From Pseudomonas sp. TMP9 (GTDB lineage Bacteria; Pseudomonadota; Gammaproteobacteria; Pseudomonadales; Pseudomonadaceae), in assembly GCF_037943105.1 (NCBI RefSeq), contig NZ_CP149803.1:2832001-2896000 (forward strand): a stretch of 64,000 bases of DNA. The letters run 5' to 3'. A program made the translations under genes and the position numbers. Positions 1 to 8,212 of this stretch are shown piece by piece. How positions within the stretch are numbered: position 1 is the stretch's first letter; each line of letters starts with the position of its first letter. The notes beneath the pieces were generated by a model. That model was not told the DNA's origin, made no database searches, and was given only the letters and a program-made list of their open reading frames with translations.

Positions 1-2
1 TG

Positions 3-320
3 GCCGCTGGCGCGCTCTGTGAAGTGCTCGGCGGCAACGTTAACCAAGTTGAAAACGCCGCTGAGATTGGCATGGAACACAACCTTGGCCTGACCTGCGA
101 CCCCATTGGTGGCTTGGTGCAGGTACCCTGTATCGAACGCAACGCCATGGGCTCAGTGAAAGCCATCAATGCCGCGCGTATGGCTCTGCGGGGCGATGGC
201 CAGCATTTTGTATCCCTGGATAAAGTGATCCGCACCATGCGTCAGACCGGTGCCGACATGAACAACAAGTACAAAGAAACTGCCCGCGGTGGCTTGGCCG
301 TCAATATTGTCGAATGCTGA
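3..320 (+). CDS. sdaA: L-serine ammonia-lyase (serine dehydratase), C-terminal part
   Basis: This is the 3' end of a gene that enters from the left edge; the readable frame starts at base 3 and gives about 105 residues. The enzyme deaminates L-serine to pyruvate and ammonia using a 4Fe-4S cluster. The tail has the family's cluster-region features: [16 protein letters not shown] near the start, then a helix ending in [16 protein letters not shown] at the extreme C-terminus. In P. aeruginosa a serine dehydratase gene sits just before gcvT in a glycine-cleavage operon, and the next gene here is gcvT. The start and N-terminal domain lie outside the window. Confidence 0.93.
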   Translation, partial: AAGALCEVLGGNVNQVENAAEIGMEHNLGLTCDPIGGLVQVPCIERNAMGSVKAINAARMALRGDGQHFVSLDKVIRTMRQTGADMNNKYKETARGGLAVNIVEC

Positions 321-381
321 TTCGCCATAGTGCGCCCACGATTTGCCGCGTTCTGAACTGTCACACAAAAACCATCCCCCT

Positions 382-415
382 CGCCCCTCTGGGGTGATGG
401 CTAGGGAGAGGGGCG
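382..415. repeat. Inverted repeat between sdaA and gcvT
   Basis: CGCCCCTCT at 382-390 pairs perfectly with AGAGGGGCG at 407-415 around a 16-base loop. It resembles the CCCTC...GAGGG dyads scattered between genes in many gammaproteobacteria; a related one lies at 47818-47841. No T-run follows, so it is more likely an mRNA-processing or stabilising hairpin than a terminator. Confidence 0.6.
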
Positions 416-451
416 ATGTAGACCCCACCCACCACATTTATGGAGAACTGC

Positions 452-1576
452 ATGACCAGTGAAACTTTGGCGAAAACCCCACTCCACACCCTGCATGTTG
501 AACTCGGCGCACGCATGGTGCCTTTCGCCGGCTATGACATGCCGGTGCAGTACCCGCTCGGCGTAATGAAAGAGCACCTGCACACCCGCGAACACGCCGG
601 CCTGTTCGACGTCTCGCACATGGGCCAGATCATTTTGCGCGGTGCCAGCGCCGCTAAAGCACTGGAAAGTCTGCTGCCGGTGGACATCATCGACCTGCCA
701 GTGGGCATGCAGCGTTACGCCATGTTCACCGATGAGAACGGCGGCATCCTGGATGACTTGATGGTGGCCAACTTGGGCGATGGCACCTTGTTTTTGGTGG
801 TCAACGCAGGCTGTAAGCATCAAGACTTGGCTCACTTGCAACAGCATATCGGCAGTCAGTGTGCGGTTGAGAGCTTGTTTGAAGCCCGCGCACTGTTGGC
901 GTTACAAGGCCCGAAAGCGGTTGATGTGTTGGCACGCCTGGCCCCAGAAGTGGCACACATGACGTTTATGCAATTCGCCCCCGTGCGCTTGCTCGGTGTG
1001 GATTGCTACGTCAGCCGCTCCGGCTACACCGGCGAAGACGGCTTCGAGATTTCGGTGCCCGCTGAACACGCTGAAATGCTGGCCCGCAGCCTGCTGGCCG
1101 AACCCGAAGTACACGCCATTGGCCTCGGCGCGCGAGACTCGCTGCGCCTCGAAGCGGGCCTGTGCCTGTATGGCCACGACATGAGTACAGGCGTCACGCC
1201 GATCGAAGCCAGCCTGCTGTGGGCGATCTCCAAATCACGCCGCGACGGTGGCGCACGCGCTGGCGGCTTTCCGGGTGCTGCGCGCATCTTCGCCCAGCAA
1301 CAACAAGGCGTTGCCAGCAAACGCGTCGGCCTGCTGCCGCAAGAACGTGTGCCGGTACGTGAAGGCGCAGAAATTGTCGATGCCGACGGCAATATGATCG
1401 GCACCGTCAGCAGCGGCGGCTTTGGCCCAACCTTAGGGGCACCGGTGGCCATGGGTTATGTGCAAAGCAGCCATATCGCCCTGGGGACCGAACTATGGGC
1501 CATGGTGCGCGGCAAGCGTGTGGCTATGAAAGTGGCTAAAACTCCGTTCGTGCCCCAGCGCTACTACCGCGGCTGA
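452..1576 (+). CDS. gcvT: Glycine cleavage system T protein (aminomethyltransferase)
   Basis: The T protein transfers the methylene group from aminomethyl-lipoyl H protein to tetrahydrofolate, releasing ammonia. The product is 374 residues, close to the usual 360-375. It shows DVSHMGQ near residue 55, GYTGEDGFEI near 191 and the ARDSLRLEAGLCLYGHDM segment near 227-244, all typical of the folate-binding fold. I chose the ATG at 452 because GGAG lies six bases before it. An in-frame ATG at 440 has no ribosome-binding site and would overlap that GGAG. It follows sdaA by 131 bases that contain a hairpin, so it is probably the last gene of a glycine/serine operon. Confidence 0.95.
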   Translation: MTSETLAKTPLHTLHVELGARMVPFAGYDMPVQYPLGVMKEHLHTREHAGLFDVSHMGQIILRGASAAKALESLLPVDIIDLPVGMQRYAMFTDENGGILDDLMVANLGDGTLFLVVNAGCKHQDLAHLQQHIGSQCAVESLFEARALLALQGPKAVDVLARLAPEVAHMTFMQFAPVRLLGVDCYVSRSGYTGEDGFEISVPAEHAEMLARSLLAEPEVHAIGLGARDSLRLEAGLCLYGHDMSTGVTPIEASLLWAISKSRRDGGARAGGFPGAARIFAQQQQGVASKRVGLLPQERVPVREGAEIVDADGNMIGTVSSGGFGPTLGAPVAMGYVQSSHIALGTELWAMVRGKRVAMKVAKTPFVPQRYYRG

Positions 1577-1601
1577 CAGCGGCCAAAAGCGGCTGTTGTA
1601 G

Positions 1602-1628
1602 GGTGGACATGGCGCAGCCTTGTCCACC
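1602..1628. repeat. GGTGGACA...TGTCCACC inverted repeat
   Basis: GGTGGACA (1602-1609) and TGTCCACC (1621-1628) are perfect complements around an 11-base spacer that reads TGGCGCAGCCT. The wider unit, TGTAGGGTGGACA plus GCGCAGCC, matches a dispersed intergenic repeat I know from Pseudomonas genomes. It lies between the converging gcvT and carboxypeptidase genes. Confidence 0.6.
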
Positions 1629-1723
1629 GCAGACGGCTTTTATGGCGAACATCGCAGCGCTTATATGCCCCAGCCATTGCTAGGTGAGTGAGCCCAATGG
1701 CTAATCGTTTTGGCTCGCTCAGC

Positions 1724-2857
1724 CTAATCGCGCAGTTGCCCAACCATCACCGCCGCTACGCTGAGCACGTCCTTACCCAACTGCTTGGAGCGCACACCGT
1801 TCCAGCCGGTGTGCGGGTTGGGCCGGTCGTCGTGATCTTTAAACGGCATTTCAATGGTAAACGCCAGGCAGTCAAACTCCAGCCCCACCGCGTTGCAGGC
1901 CAAGGTGGTATTGGCTTGGCCAGGGTTGTTGCGCGGGTAGCCAAAGGTGCTTTGAAACTCAGCCCCCTGATCAATCAGCAACTGGCGGAACTGCTGCTCC
2001 AGACGATCGAGGCGCGGGCTATAACCCGGATTACCTTCGCAACCGGCGGCAAACACGTGAGGGATTTCCTCGTCGCCATGGATATCCAAAAACAAGTCAA
2101 CGCCGACGGCACGCATCTGCTGCTGGACGAAAACCACCTCGGGGCTATCCGCCTCGTCGGCTGACTGCCAAGCACGGTTAAGGTCGCGACCGGCGAAGTT
2201 AGTGCGCAGATGACCGCGAAAAGCGCCGTCCGGGTTCATATTCGGCACCAGGTACAGATCCGCCTGTTGCAGCAACGCATTCAGTTCAGCGTCATCCGAT
2301 CGCTGCACACGTTCCAGTAGCCCCTCCATAAACCATTCGGCCATGTGTTCGCCTGGGTGCTGCTGGGCGATGACCCATATGTTGCGCGGTGCCTGCGGGT
2401 TGCGGCTGATGCGCAGCAACTCGATGGCGCGCCCCTCAATGCTGCGGCCGGTGGCAACCAGTTCGGCACCGCTCAAGCGCTGTGCGTCTTCGATCAGCTG
2501 TGCATGACGCTCACGGCTGTAAGGCTCGAAGTAGGCAAACCAGACCTGCGGCTGCTCGGGGGTTATGTCGAACATCAGCGCGCCGTCGGCATAACGGCTG
2601 GGCACACGAAACCAGTTACGCTGATCATATGACGCCACCGCGTGATAACCCGCCCAAGCACGCGCATAAGACGATTGCCCGGCATTAGTCAGACTAAAGC
2701 AGTGCGGCTGGCCTAGCTGCAGACCTTCGGCCTTAAAGTGAAACCATTGGAAGTGGTTACTGTTAAGGTCAGGGCGAATCGCTAATTGCACCTGCCGCAC
2801 ATTACTGGCGTCGATGACCACGATATTGCCGCTGTCGAAGTTGGAACTGATCTGCAT
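1724..2857 (-). CDS. M14 family zinc carboxypeptidase
   Basis: A 377-residue protein with an N-terminal beta-rich domain followed by an M14 peptidase domain, the layout of the cytosolic carboxypeptidase-like subgroup. Zinc and catalytic signatures are visible: HPGEHMAEW near residue 167 (HxxE), NPDGAFRGH and a DLNRAW segment, LDIHGDEE near 258 (third zinc ligand), and IEMPFKD near 335 carrying the catalytic glutamate. There is no signal peptide. The start at 2857 has AGAGG upstream; longer in-frame starts lack one. The natural substrate is unknown. Transcription diverges from the Sel1 lipoprotein gene. Confidence 0.9.
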   Translation of the reverse strand: MQISSNFDSGNIVVIDASNVRQVQLAIRPDLNSNHFQWFHFKAEGLQLGQPHCFSLTNAGQSSYARAWAGYHAVASYDQRNWFRVPSRYADGALMFDITPEQPQVWFAYFEPYSRERHAQLIEDAQRLSGAELVATGRSIEGRAIELLRISRNPQAPRNIWVIAQQHPGEHMAEWFMEGLLERVQRSDDAELNALLQQADLYLVPNMNPDGAFRGHLRTNFAGRDLNRAWQSADEADSPEVVFVQQQMRAVGVDLFLDIHGDEEIPHVFAAGCEGNPGYSPRLDRLEQQFRQLLIDQGAEFQSTFGYPRNNPGQANTTLACNAVGLEFDCLAFTIEMPFKDHDDRPNPHTGWNGVRSKQLGKDVLSVAAVMVGQLRD

Positions 2858-3066
2858 AAGTACCTCTAAGGCTACTGATAGGCCGTTAGGCATTAGAGTC
2901 GCAGCTCTGGCCGACCGGCGAAACGCCAGAGGCGACAAAGTTATATGGAATCGCCCCTGCGCGATCACATTTAGCAAACTCAGTGGGCACGACGCAGCAG
3001 CGCTTGCCCAGGCGGCTGAATTGCGGCAAACGACCTACCCGCACTTGCAACAGGAGAGAGGCACGC

Positions 3067-3597
3067 ATGCTTATTGGTTATTCACACGCGGCAGTGTTGG
3101 TTATGTTGCTGATACTCGGCGGCTGCGCCGGTTCATCACCCAGCACCCCGCCTGCCGCAGCCGACACGGTTGAGACGGCAACAATTACGCAAGGCGCTGT
3201 GCCCGCTGACATGCAGCTGCAGGCTAACCGTGGCGACCTCGACAGCCAATTCCAGCTGGGTAGCTGGTATTTCGTGCGCCAACCCAAGGACCTCAAAAAC
3301 GCCGAGTACTGGTGGAAACAGGCCGCCGACAAAGGCCATGCGCTGGCAGCGGTCAGCCTGGCTTTTCTCTACACCGGCCGTGACAACCCAGCGCTCAACA
3401 ACCCCGCGCTGATGCTTAAGTACTTAAGCCAGTCTGCCGCAGGCAATAACCCGATGGCTCAGCACGTCCTTGGCAACTTCTACCTTGAGGGTGAGCACGG
3501 TGTGCCGAAAGATGCCTACCAAGCTCACGCGTTGTTCTTGAGCGCCTGCCAACAAAACTATGCGCCCAGTTGCGCGGCGCTCAAGCAAAAGCCCTGA
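3067..3597 (+). CDS. Sel1-repeat lipoprotein
   Basis: A 176-residue lipoprotein. The signal peptide ends in a lipobox, ILGGC, with the cysteine near residue 20, followed by a Ser/Pro/Ala-rich linker. The rest contains tetratricopeptide-like Sel1 repeats (for example the stretch around AEYWWKQAADKGHALAAVSLAFLY and the one ending YQAHALFLSACQ). Sel1 proteins are usually protein-interaction scaffolds; no specific partner can be read here. The ATG at 3067 follows GGAGAG. The end almost touches the convergent lipoprotein gene (three bases apart). Confidence 0.85.
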   Translation: MLIGYSHAAVLVMLLILGGCAGSSPSTPPAAADTVETATITQGAVPADMQLQANRGDLDSQFQLGSWYFVRQPKDLKNAEYWWKQAADKGHALAAVSLAFLYTGRDNPALNNPALMLKYLSQSAAGNNPMAQHVLGNFYLEGEHGVPKDAYQAHALFLSACQQNYAPSCAALKQKP

Positions 3598-3600
3598 ACC

Positions 3601-3900
3601 TCAGGTCTCAACAGATTGATCTGTAAGCGGCGCAGCAGGGTCAACCTCTGGCTGCTCAGGCGTTGGCTGCGGCTCTTCTTCGGTTTTGGCAGGTGGCAGC
3701 CACTCATTAGTCGACTGCTGCAACTCATCCACCTGTTTATTGAAAGCATCGACCGTACCGTCGAGCGTCTCGCGAGCGGCATCTTTCAAGGTCTGCTCAG
3801 CCTGTTCGGCCAGTTGCTGCGCCGACTTCTCAACCATATCGCAGCCCGCAAGACCGATCAGCACCAGGCCAAGGGCACCCATTTTCAGCGATTTACTCAT
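3601..3900 (-). CDS. Small lipoprotein of unknown function
   Basis: A 99-residue protein with a signal peptide ending in the lipobox LIGLAGC. A charged helical segment of alternating Ala, Gln, Glu and Lys (about residues 22-60) follows, then a Pro/Glu-rich tail. The helix could form a coiled coil, as in small envelope-spacing lipoproteins, but I recognise no family. The ATG at 3900 is preceded by GAGGTG; a start twelve bases earlier is less well placed. It is transcribed in the same direction as the upstream TerC-like gene, 69 bases away. Confidence 0.75.
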   Translation of the reverse strand: MSKSLKMGALGLVLIGLAGCDMVEKSAQQLAEQAEQTLKDAARETLDGTVDAFNKQVDELQQSTNEWLPPAKTEEEPQPTPEQPEVDPAAPLTDQSVET

Positions 3901-3969
3901 CCCACACCTCACGTCGGTTATTAAAAATAAACACCGCAGCGACCTTTAACAGCCGCTGCGGATAGTTGT

Positions 3970-4965
3970 TTAAGCAGGCTGATCCGCCGGTGGGACTTGC
4001 CCACGGGTTTTCCATAACGACAGCAACACGCCGCCCAGTAACAACGTCAGCGTTACGCTTAAGGAAATAACAGATGGGATTTTGCCGATGATGCCGACCA
4101 AGAAAATCTTGCTGCCGACAAACACCAACACCAATGCCAAGGCGTACTTAAGGTAGGCGAAGCGATGGATCATCGCGGCCAGAGCAAAGTACAGGGCACG
4201 CAAGCCGAGGATGGCGAAGATATTTGAGGTGTAGACGATAAACGGGTCTTGGGTGATGGCGAAAATTGCCGGCACACTGTCCACCGCGAACACCAAGTCT
4301 GCACATTCGATTAGCACCAGCGCCAGAAATAGCGGGGTTGCCCAGACCAGCGATTTACCATTGGCATCCGGCTGGCGTACAAAGAAGCGCCCTTCGTGCA
4401 GGCGCTCAGTGACCCGCATGTGCTTACGCAGGAACTTCACCAACACGTTTTCACTGAGGTCGGGGTGGTCATCGAGTTTACTGAACAGCATCTTCACGCC
4501 AGTCAGCAGCAGGAACGCGCCAAACACGTAAAGAATCCAGCTGTATTCACTGACCAAGGTAGCGCCAAGGCCAATCATGATCGCGCGCAGCACAATCACC
4601 CCGAGGATGCCCCAGAACAACACCTCATGCTGGTACTTACGCGGGATGGCCAGGAAGCTGAAGATCATCGCCATGACGAACACGTTGTCCATCGACAGCG
4701 ATTTTTCGATCAGAAAGCCGGTGTAGTAATCCATCCCGGCATCACCGCCCTTGACCTGCCAAACCCAAAGGCCGAACAACAAGCCAGCAGTGATGTAACC
4801 CGCAGACAGCAACAAGCTCTCGCGAACACCAATTTCACGGTGCTCACGGTGTAAAACGCCGAGGTCGAAGACCAACAGACCGATAACGATGCCGATAAAA
4901 GCCAGCCACAACCAGGTTGCGGTGCCGAGAAACTCGGCCATTAAAAACGGTTCTAGGGCAGTCAT
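3970..4965 (-). CDS. TerC/Alx family integral membrane protein
   Basis: A 331-residue polytopic protein with about nine hydrophobic segments. The family's conserved acidic motifs are present: SMDNVF at 91-96 and ECADLVFAVDSVPA at 220-233, the Asp residues thought to line a metal path. Relatives include Alx of E. coli and tellurite-resistance TerC; the family is linked to manganese export. GGAGGGGCTC directly precedes the ATG at 4965. The leader can fold to hide this site (see the 4966-5038 entry), so regulation is probably at the RNA level. The exact substrate is inferred from the family, not shown here. Confidence 0.9.
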   Translation of the reverse strand: MTALEPFLMAEFLGTATWLWLAFIGIVIGLLVFDLGVLHREHREIGVRESLLLSAGYITAGLLFGLWVWQVKGGDAGMDYYTGFLIEKSLSMDNVFVMAMIFSFLAIPRKYQHEVLFWGILGVIVLRAIMIGLGATLVSEYSWILYVFGAFLLLTGVKMLFSKLDDHPDLSENVLVKFLRKHMRVTERLHEGRFFVRQPDANGKSLVWATPLFLALVLIECADLVFAVDSVPAIFAITQDPFIVYTSNIFAILGLRALYFALAAMIHRFAYLKYALALVLVFVGSKIFLVGIIGKIPSVISLSVTLTLLLGGVLLSLWKTRGQVPPADQPA

Positions 4966-5038
4966 GAGCCCCTCCTATAGTGTCGAAGTTGTACAAACTA
5001 CAACTCCGACATGGCAGCAGTAACTGTCAGAGGGGCCC
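4966..5038 (-). promoter_or_regulatory. Leader able to sequester the terC ribosome-binding site
   Basis: Read on the minus strand, GGGCCCCTC (5038-5030) is fully complementary, with one G-U pair, to GAGGGGCTC (4974-4966), which contains the ribosome-binding site of the TerC-like gene. Between them lies a 13-bp hairpin, TGTCGGAGTTGTA / TACAACTTCGACA with a GTTTG loop (5011-4981, one G-U pair). Together they give a long stem with the start region closed. Alx/TerC-type genes elsewhere are controlled by pH- or manganese-sensing leaders; the conserved core of that riboswitch family is not visible here. Confidence 0.55.
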
Positions 5039-5303
5039 GGCGTTGTGGCGGCGAATGTAGAGAGGCGCGTGTTTTAAATCCATCACCCACAGGTTACAAG
5101 GTGTGTCTGCACACGCACTCACAAACCCGCTGAGAAAGCACCCTGCTCCGGCGATGACTCAAGCTGATGACTTTCCCTGAACAACCGTGAACGCGCCTTG
5201 GCTTCATCCACAGAAAGCACCGCTCTGTTATAAACGCCCGCATAACGCTATTACTATAAGCCGCTGCCTGCGTGTATTTATCGCCTACCTAAAGGATTAA
5301 GTC
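4966..5303. other. 338-base divergent intergenic region
   Basis: The left part is the structured leader of the TerC-like gene. The rest must carry the promoters of that gene and of the divergent solute-binding protein gene. I can see no convincing -35/-10 pair, no operator and no small gene in it. Confidence 0.5.
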
Positions 5304-6056
5304 GTGCTGATACGCAACCTACTATTAGCAATGGCTACATTAGCCTCAAATGGGGTTTGGGCTGCGCAATTGCACTTTGTAACCGAAGAGTTTCCGCCTT
5401 TCAGTTATTCCCGTGGCGCAACAGCCAGCGGCGCCTTCCCAGAGATAGTAGAGGCCACCTGCGCACTCTTGCAGTGGCGCTGCACTATTGAGGTATTGCC
5501 TTGGCGACGTGCCTTGCAGCAAGCCGAGGAAGGTGTGGTGGACGGTATTTTTACGGTTATTCAGTCGCCCGCACGGCAGGCTGCTTTCTTTATTACCCCG
5601 ATGCTAGTGAGTTCCGGCTACGATTTTTACACCCAGCGCTCCAGCAACTTCCAATACACCCAGTCCAGCGATTTAAGCGGTCGCCAAGTCGGCGTATACG
5701 GCCCATCGGGCACCTCATTTGTCCTGCAGAAAAGCGTGCGGAGAACCCCGAATGTCGTGATCAAACTGGTGACCAATAATCAACGCTTGTTATTGATGCT
5801 CAATGCTGGACGCTTTGGCGAGGAAGGCGTGGTGGTACTTAATCATGATGTAGCAAAGCACTTGATCGAACATGAATACCTGTATGCCGTGCGCCAAGCT
5901 GGGTACTTGACGTCAATCGAATACGGCATTGGTTTTTCCCGCAAAAAAGTCAGCTCAGCGCAGTTTCAGGCGTTTAATCGAGGGCTGGGTACACTGCGCA
6001 ATAACGGTCAGCTTGCAACCATCCTGCAACGCTATGGTCTACAACCTGCCAATTAA
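5304..6056 (+). CDS. Periplasmic solute-binding protein, SBP_bac_3 type
   Basis: A 250-residue protein with a cleavable signal peptide (about residues 1-20, ending VWA|AQ). The fold family is that of the polar amino-acid binding proteins: LHFVTEEFPPFSY at the start of the mature part, a VDGIFTV segment, and a second lobe from about 130. There are no permease or ATPase genes beside it, so it is a stand-alone member; such proteins in Pseudomonas may feed a distant transporter or a sensor. The start is GTG at 5304, chosen because AAAGGA lies eight bases before it. The ligand cannot be told. Confidence 0.82.
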   Translation: MLIRNLLLAMATLASNGVWAAQLHFVTEEFPPFSYSRGATASGAFPEIVEATCALLQWRCTIEVLPWRRALQQAEEGVVDGIFTVIQSPARQAAFFITPMLVSSGYDFYTQRSSNFQYTQSSDLSGRQVGVYGPSGTSFVLQKSVRRTPNVVIKLVTNNQRLLLMLNAGRFGEEGVVVLNHDVAKHLIEHEYLYAVRQAGYLTSIEYGIGFSRKKVSSAQFQAFNRGLGTLRNNGQLATILQRYGLQPAN

Positions 6057-6295
6057 GCGCCTAGACATTTGACTCGGTATCGCCATAATTGCCCGGTGCA
6101 GGGCAATCAACCCGATCACACACCTGACTATTCGCTCAGGTCACTTCAACTAAAGGGCACATGGGCAAAGGAATAGCCTGCAAACTATTCGCGCCGCCCC
6201 ATAAGTGTGCACGCTAAACCTGTTGGCCCTTTATCAGGTGTTTAGACTGATTGCCTGATAGTCAGCCTACATTTTTTGAGATCTAAGGTAACTAC

Positions 6296-6508
6296 GTGAC
6301 GAAAGACGAACTGCGCGCCGAACTTGAGCGCCAGGCGCAGCGTTACAAGGATGTATACGGCGGGGAAGTAATGACCTACGCCGCTCAACCGGACCCCGAG
6401 CGCAAGCCATGGCGTAAGAAGGCTAACCTTCTCGACCAAGCGTTTGACAAAGAACTGGAAAGAATCGAAAAAGAATTGCAAAGCAAAGCCGACGCAGCTT
6501 CAGGCTGA
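6296..6508 (+). CDS. Small conserved protein, unknown function
   Basis: A 70-residue, highly charged protein starting with GTG at 6296 after AAGG. It has two predicted helices (about 2-20 and 44-64) separated by a loop containing YGGEVMTYAAQPDPERKPWRKK, and no membrane segment or cysteine. I recognise it only as the type of small hypothetical protein conserved in Pseudomonas. It stands alone between a solute-binding protein gene and a convergent ATPase gene. Confidence 0.65.
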   Translation: MTKDELRAELERQAQRYKDVYGGEVMTYAAQPDPERKPWRKKANLLDQAFDKELERIEKELQSKADAASG

Positions 6509-6565
6509 CCCCTTGCTGCGTGGTTGCAGAGTAGGCGGCCAGCCTAATTGACGATGGCCGCTGTC

Positions 6566-8065
6566 TTAACGCCCCTTGCCTCCCATTAACGACCCTAACA
6601 AACCGCGTACCAGTTGCCGACCAAGCTGATTGGCCGCCTGACGCATGGCTGTTTTCATCACTTGGCTGGCCAAGCCGCCGAGCAAATCACCGGCAGCACC
6701 GGCAAAACCGCCATTTGCATCCGCTGGTTTAGCCGCTTTGCCCGACGTACTTGGTGCGGCCTGCTGAGCGGCTTGCTCTGCTCGGGCGGTCAACAACTCA
6801 TAGGCCGACTCGCGATCAATGGGTTTATCGTAGCGGCCACGCAACGGCGATTGTGCAACCAACGCTGCGCGCTCAGCCTCGCTCAACGGGCCGATGCGTG
6901 ATTGCGGCGGCGCAACCGCCACACGCTGGACCATGGCGGGTGTGCCTTTAGCTTCCATCGTACCTACCAAGGCTTCACCGATACCCAGCTCGGTCAATAC
7001 CGCCAAGGTGTCGATGGCAGGGTTAGGCCGGAAGCCGTCAGCCACTGCACGCAGGGCTTTCTGCTCTTTTGCAGTAAAAGCGCGCAGGCCATGCTGAATA
7101 CGCAAACCTAGCTGGGCCAGCACATCGTCTGGCAAATCACCCGGCGACTGGGTGACGAAATACACCCCCACTCCCTTAGAGCGGATCAACCGCACCACTT
7201 GCTCCAGTCGTGCCTGCAATGCCTTGGGGGTATCGGCAAACAACAGGTGCGCCTCATCGAAGAACAGCGCCAGCAATGGTTTATCGGCATCGCCACGCTC
7301 CGGCAGTTGCTCAAACAACTCGGCCAGCAGCCAGAGCAGAAAAGTCGCATACACCTTGGGCGCTTCATGCACCAGACGGCTGGCATCCAGCAGGTGAATG
7401 CGCCCACGGCCATCACGGTCAGGGTGCAGGATATCTTCCAGTTGCAGCGCCGGCTCACCAAACAGCGCGTCGGCGCCCTGCTGCTCAAGACCGGCCAATT
7501 TGCGCAGCAGGGCTTGTGATGAGGTGGAGGTAAACAGCGCGCTGTCATCACCCAGCACTTCGGGGTGGCTTTTCAGGTGAGCGAGTAGAGCTTTGAGGTC
7601 TTTCAGATCAAGCAACAACAAGCCTTCGCGATCTGCCACTTTGAACGCCGCATAGAGTGCGGCCTGCTGACTGTCCGTCAGCTCCAGCAGCGCGCCCAGC
7701 AGCAAAGGCCCCATTTCACTGAGCGTGGTACGCAGCGGATGACCACTCTTGCCGTGTACATCCCACAGAGTAACCGGATAGGCCATCGGCTGGTGGTTAA
7801 GCCAGGGCATGCTGGCAATCCGCTCAGCCACTTTACCCTGCGGCGCACCTGCTGCACCTAGCCCGCACAGATCACCTTTTACATCAGCCGCAAACACGGC
7901 CACGCCGGCATCGCTGAAGGTTTCGATCAGCCGTTGCAAGGTCACGGTTTTACCTGTGCCAGTAGCGCCTGCGATCAACCCGTGTCGATTAGCCAGGCGT
8001 AACGCCTGCCCCACTGGCAGCCCATCAGCACCCGCACCCACAATAAATTGATCGGTTTGCGCCAT
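6566..8065 (-). CDS. HerA/YjgR-like (DUF853) ATPase
   Basis: A 499-residue P-loop ATPase of the HerA-FtsK class. The Walker A motif GATGTGKT is at 33-40 and Walker B, LLALFFDEAHLLF, at about 262-274. The N-terminal QFIVGAG and the conserved VTQSPGDLPDDVLAQLGLRIQHGLRAFT region mark it as the YjgR/DUF853 family rather than archaeal HerA with NurA. A low-complexity Ala-rich stretch precedes the Gly/Leu-rich C-terminus. The family's role is uncertain. No nuclease gene lies beside it. The ATG at 8065 has GGAG about eight bases upstream. Confidence 0.9.
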   Translation of the reverse strand: MAQTDQFIVGAGADGLPVGQALRLANRHGLIAGATGTGKTVTLQRLIETFSDAGVAVFAADVKGDLCGLGAAGAPQGKVAERIASMPWLNHQPMAYPVTLWDVHGKSGHPLRTTLSEMGPLLLGALLELTDSQQAALYAAFKVADREGLLLLDLKDLKALLAHLKSHPEVLGDDSALFTSTSSQALLRKLAGLEQQGADALFGEPALQLEDILHPDRDGRGRIHLLDASRLVHEAPKVYATFLLWLLAELFEQLPERGDADKPLLALFFDEAHLLFADTPKALQARLEQVVRLIRSKGVGVYFVTQSPGDLPDDVLAQLGLRIQHGLRAFTAKEQKALRAVADGFRPNPAIDTLAVLTELGIGEALVGTMEAKGTPAMVQRVAVAPPQSRIGPLSEAERAALVAQSPLRGRYDKPIDRESAYELLTARAEQAAQQAAPSTSGKAAKPADANGGFAGAAGDLLGGLASQVMKTAMRQAANQLGRQLVRGLLGSLMGGKGR

Positions 8066-8212
8066 CTTGTTATCTCCGTGGTTAAAGCTTTACTACTAAA
8101 ATGCCGACACAGAAACCATGCCGCACACAGGCGACACCCACTACCGTCTTCACCAGCATAAGTGTCTTGATCAGCATATGACTGATACCCGAACCTACCG
8201 GAAGTAGAAACC

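Noticed and set aside
4966..5160. yybP-ykoY manganese riboswitch before the TerC-like gene
   Set aside because: I looked for the conserved GGGGAGUA and ACAUACU core and did not find it; only the ribosome-binding-site sequestering fold is supported.
6566..8065. HerA-like ATPase as part of a HerA-NurA type defence or repair system
   Set aside because: The sequence is of the widespread YjgR/DUF853 type and no nuclease, SIR2 or other effector gene is adjacent.
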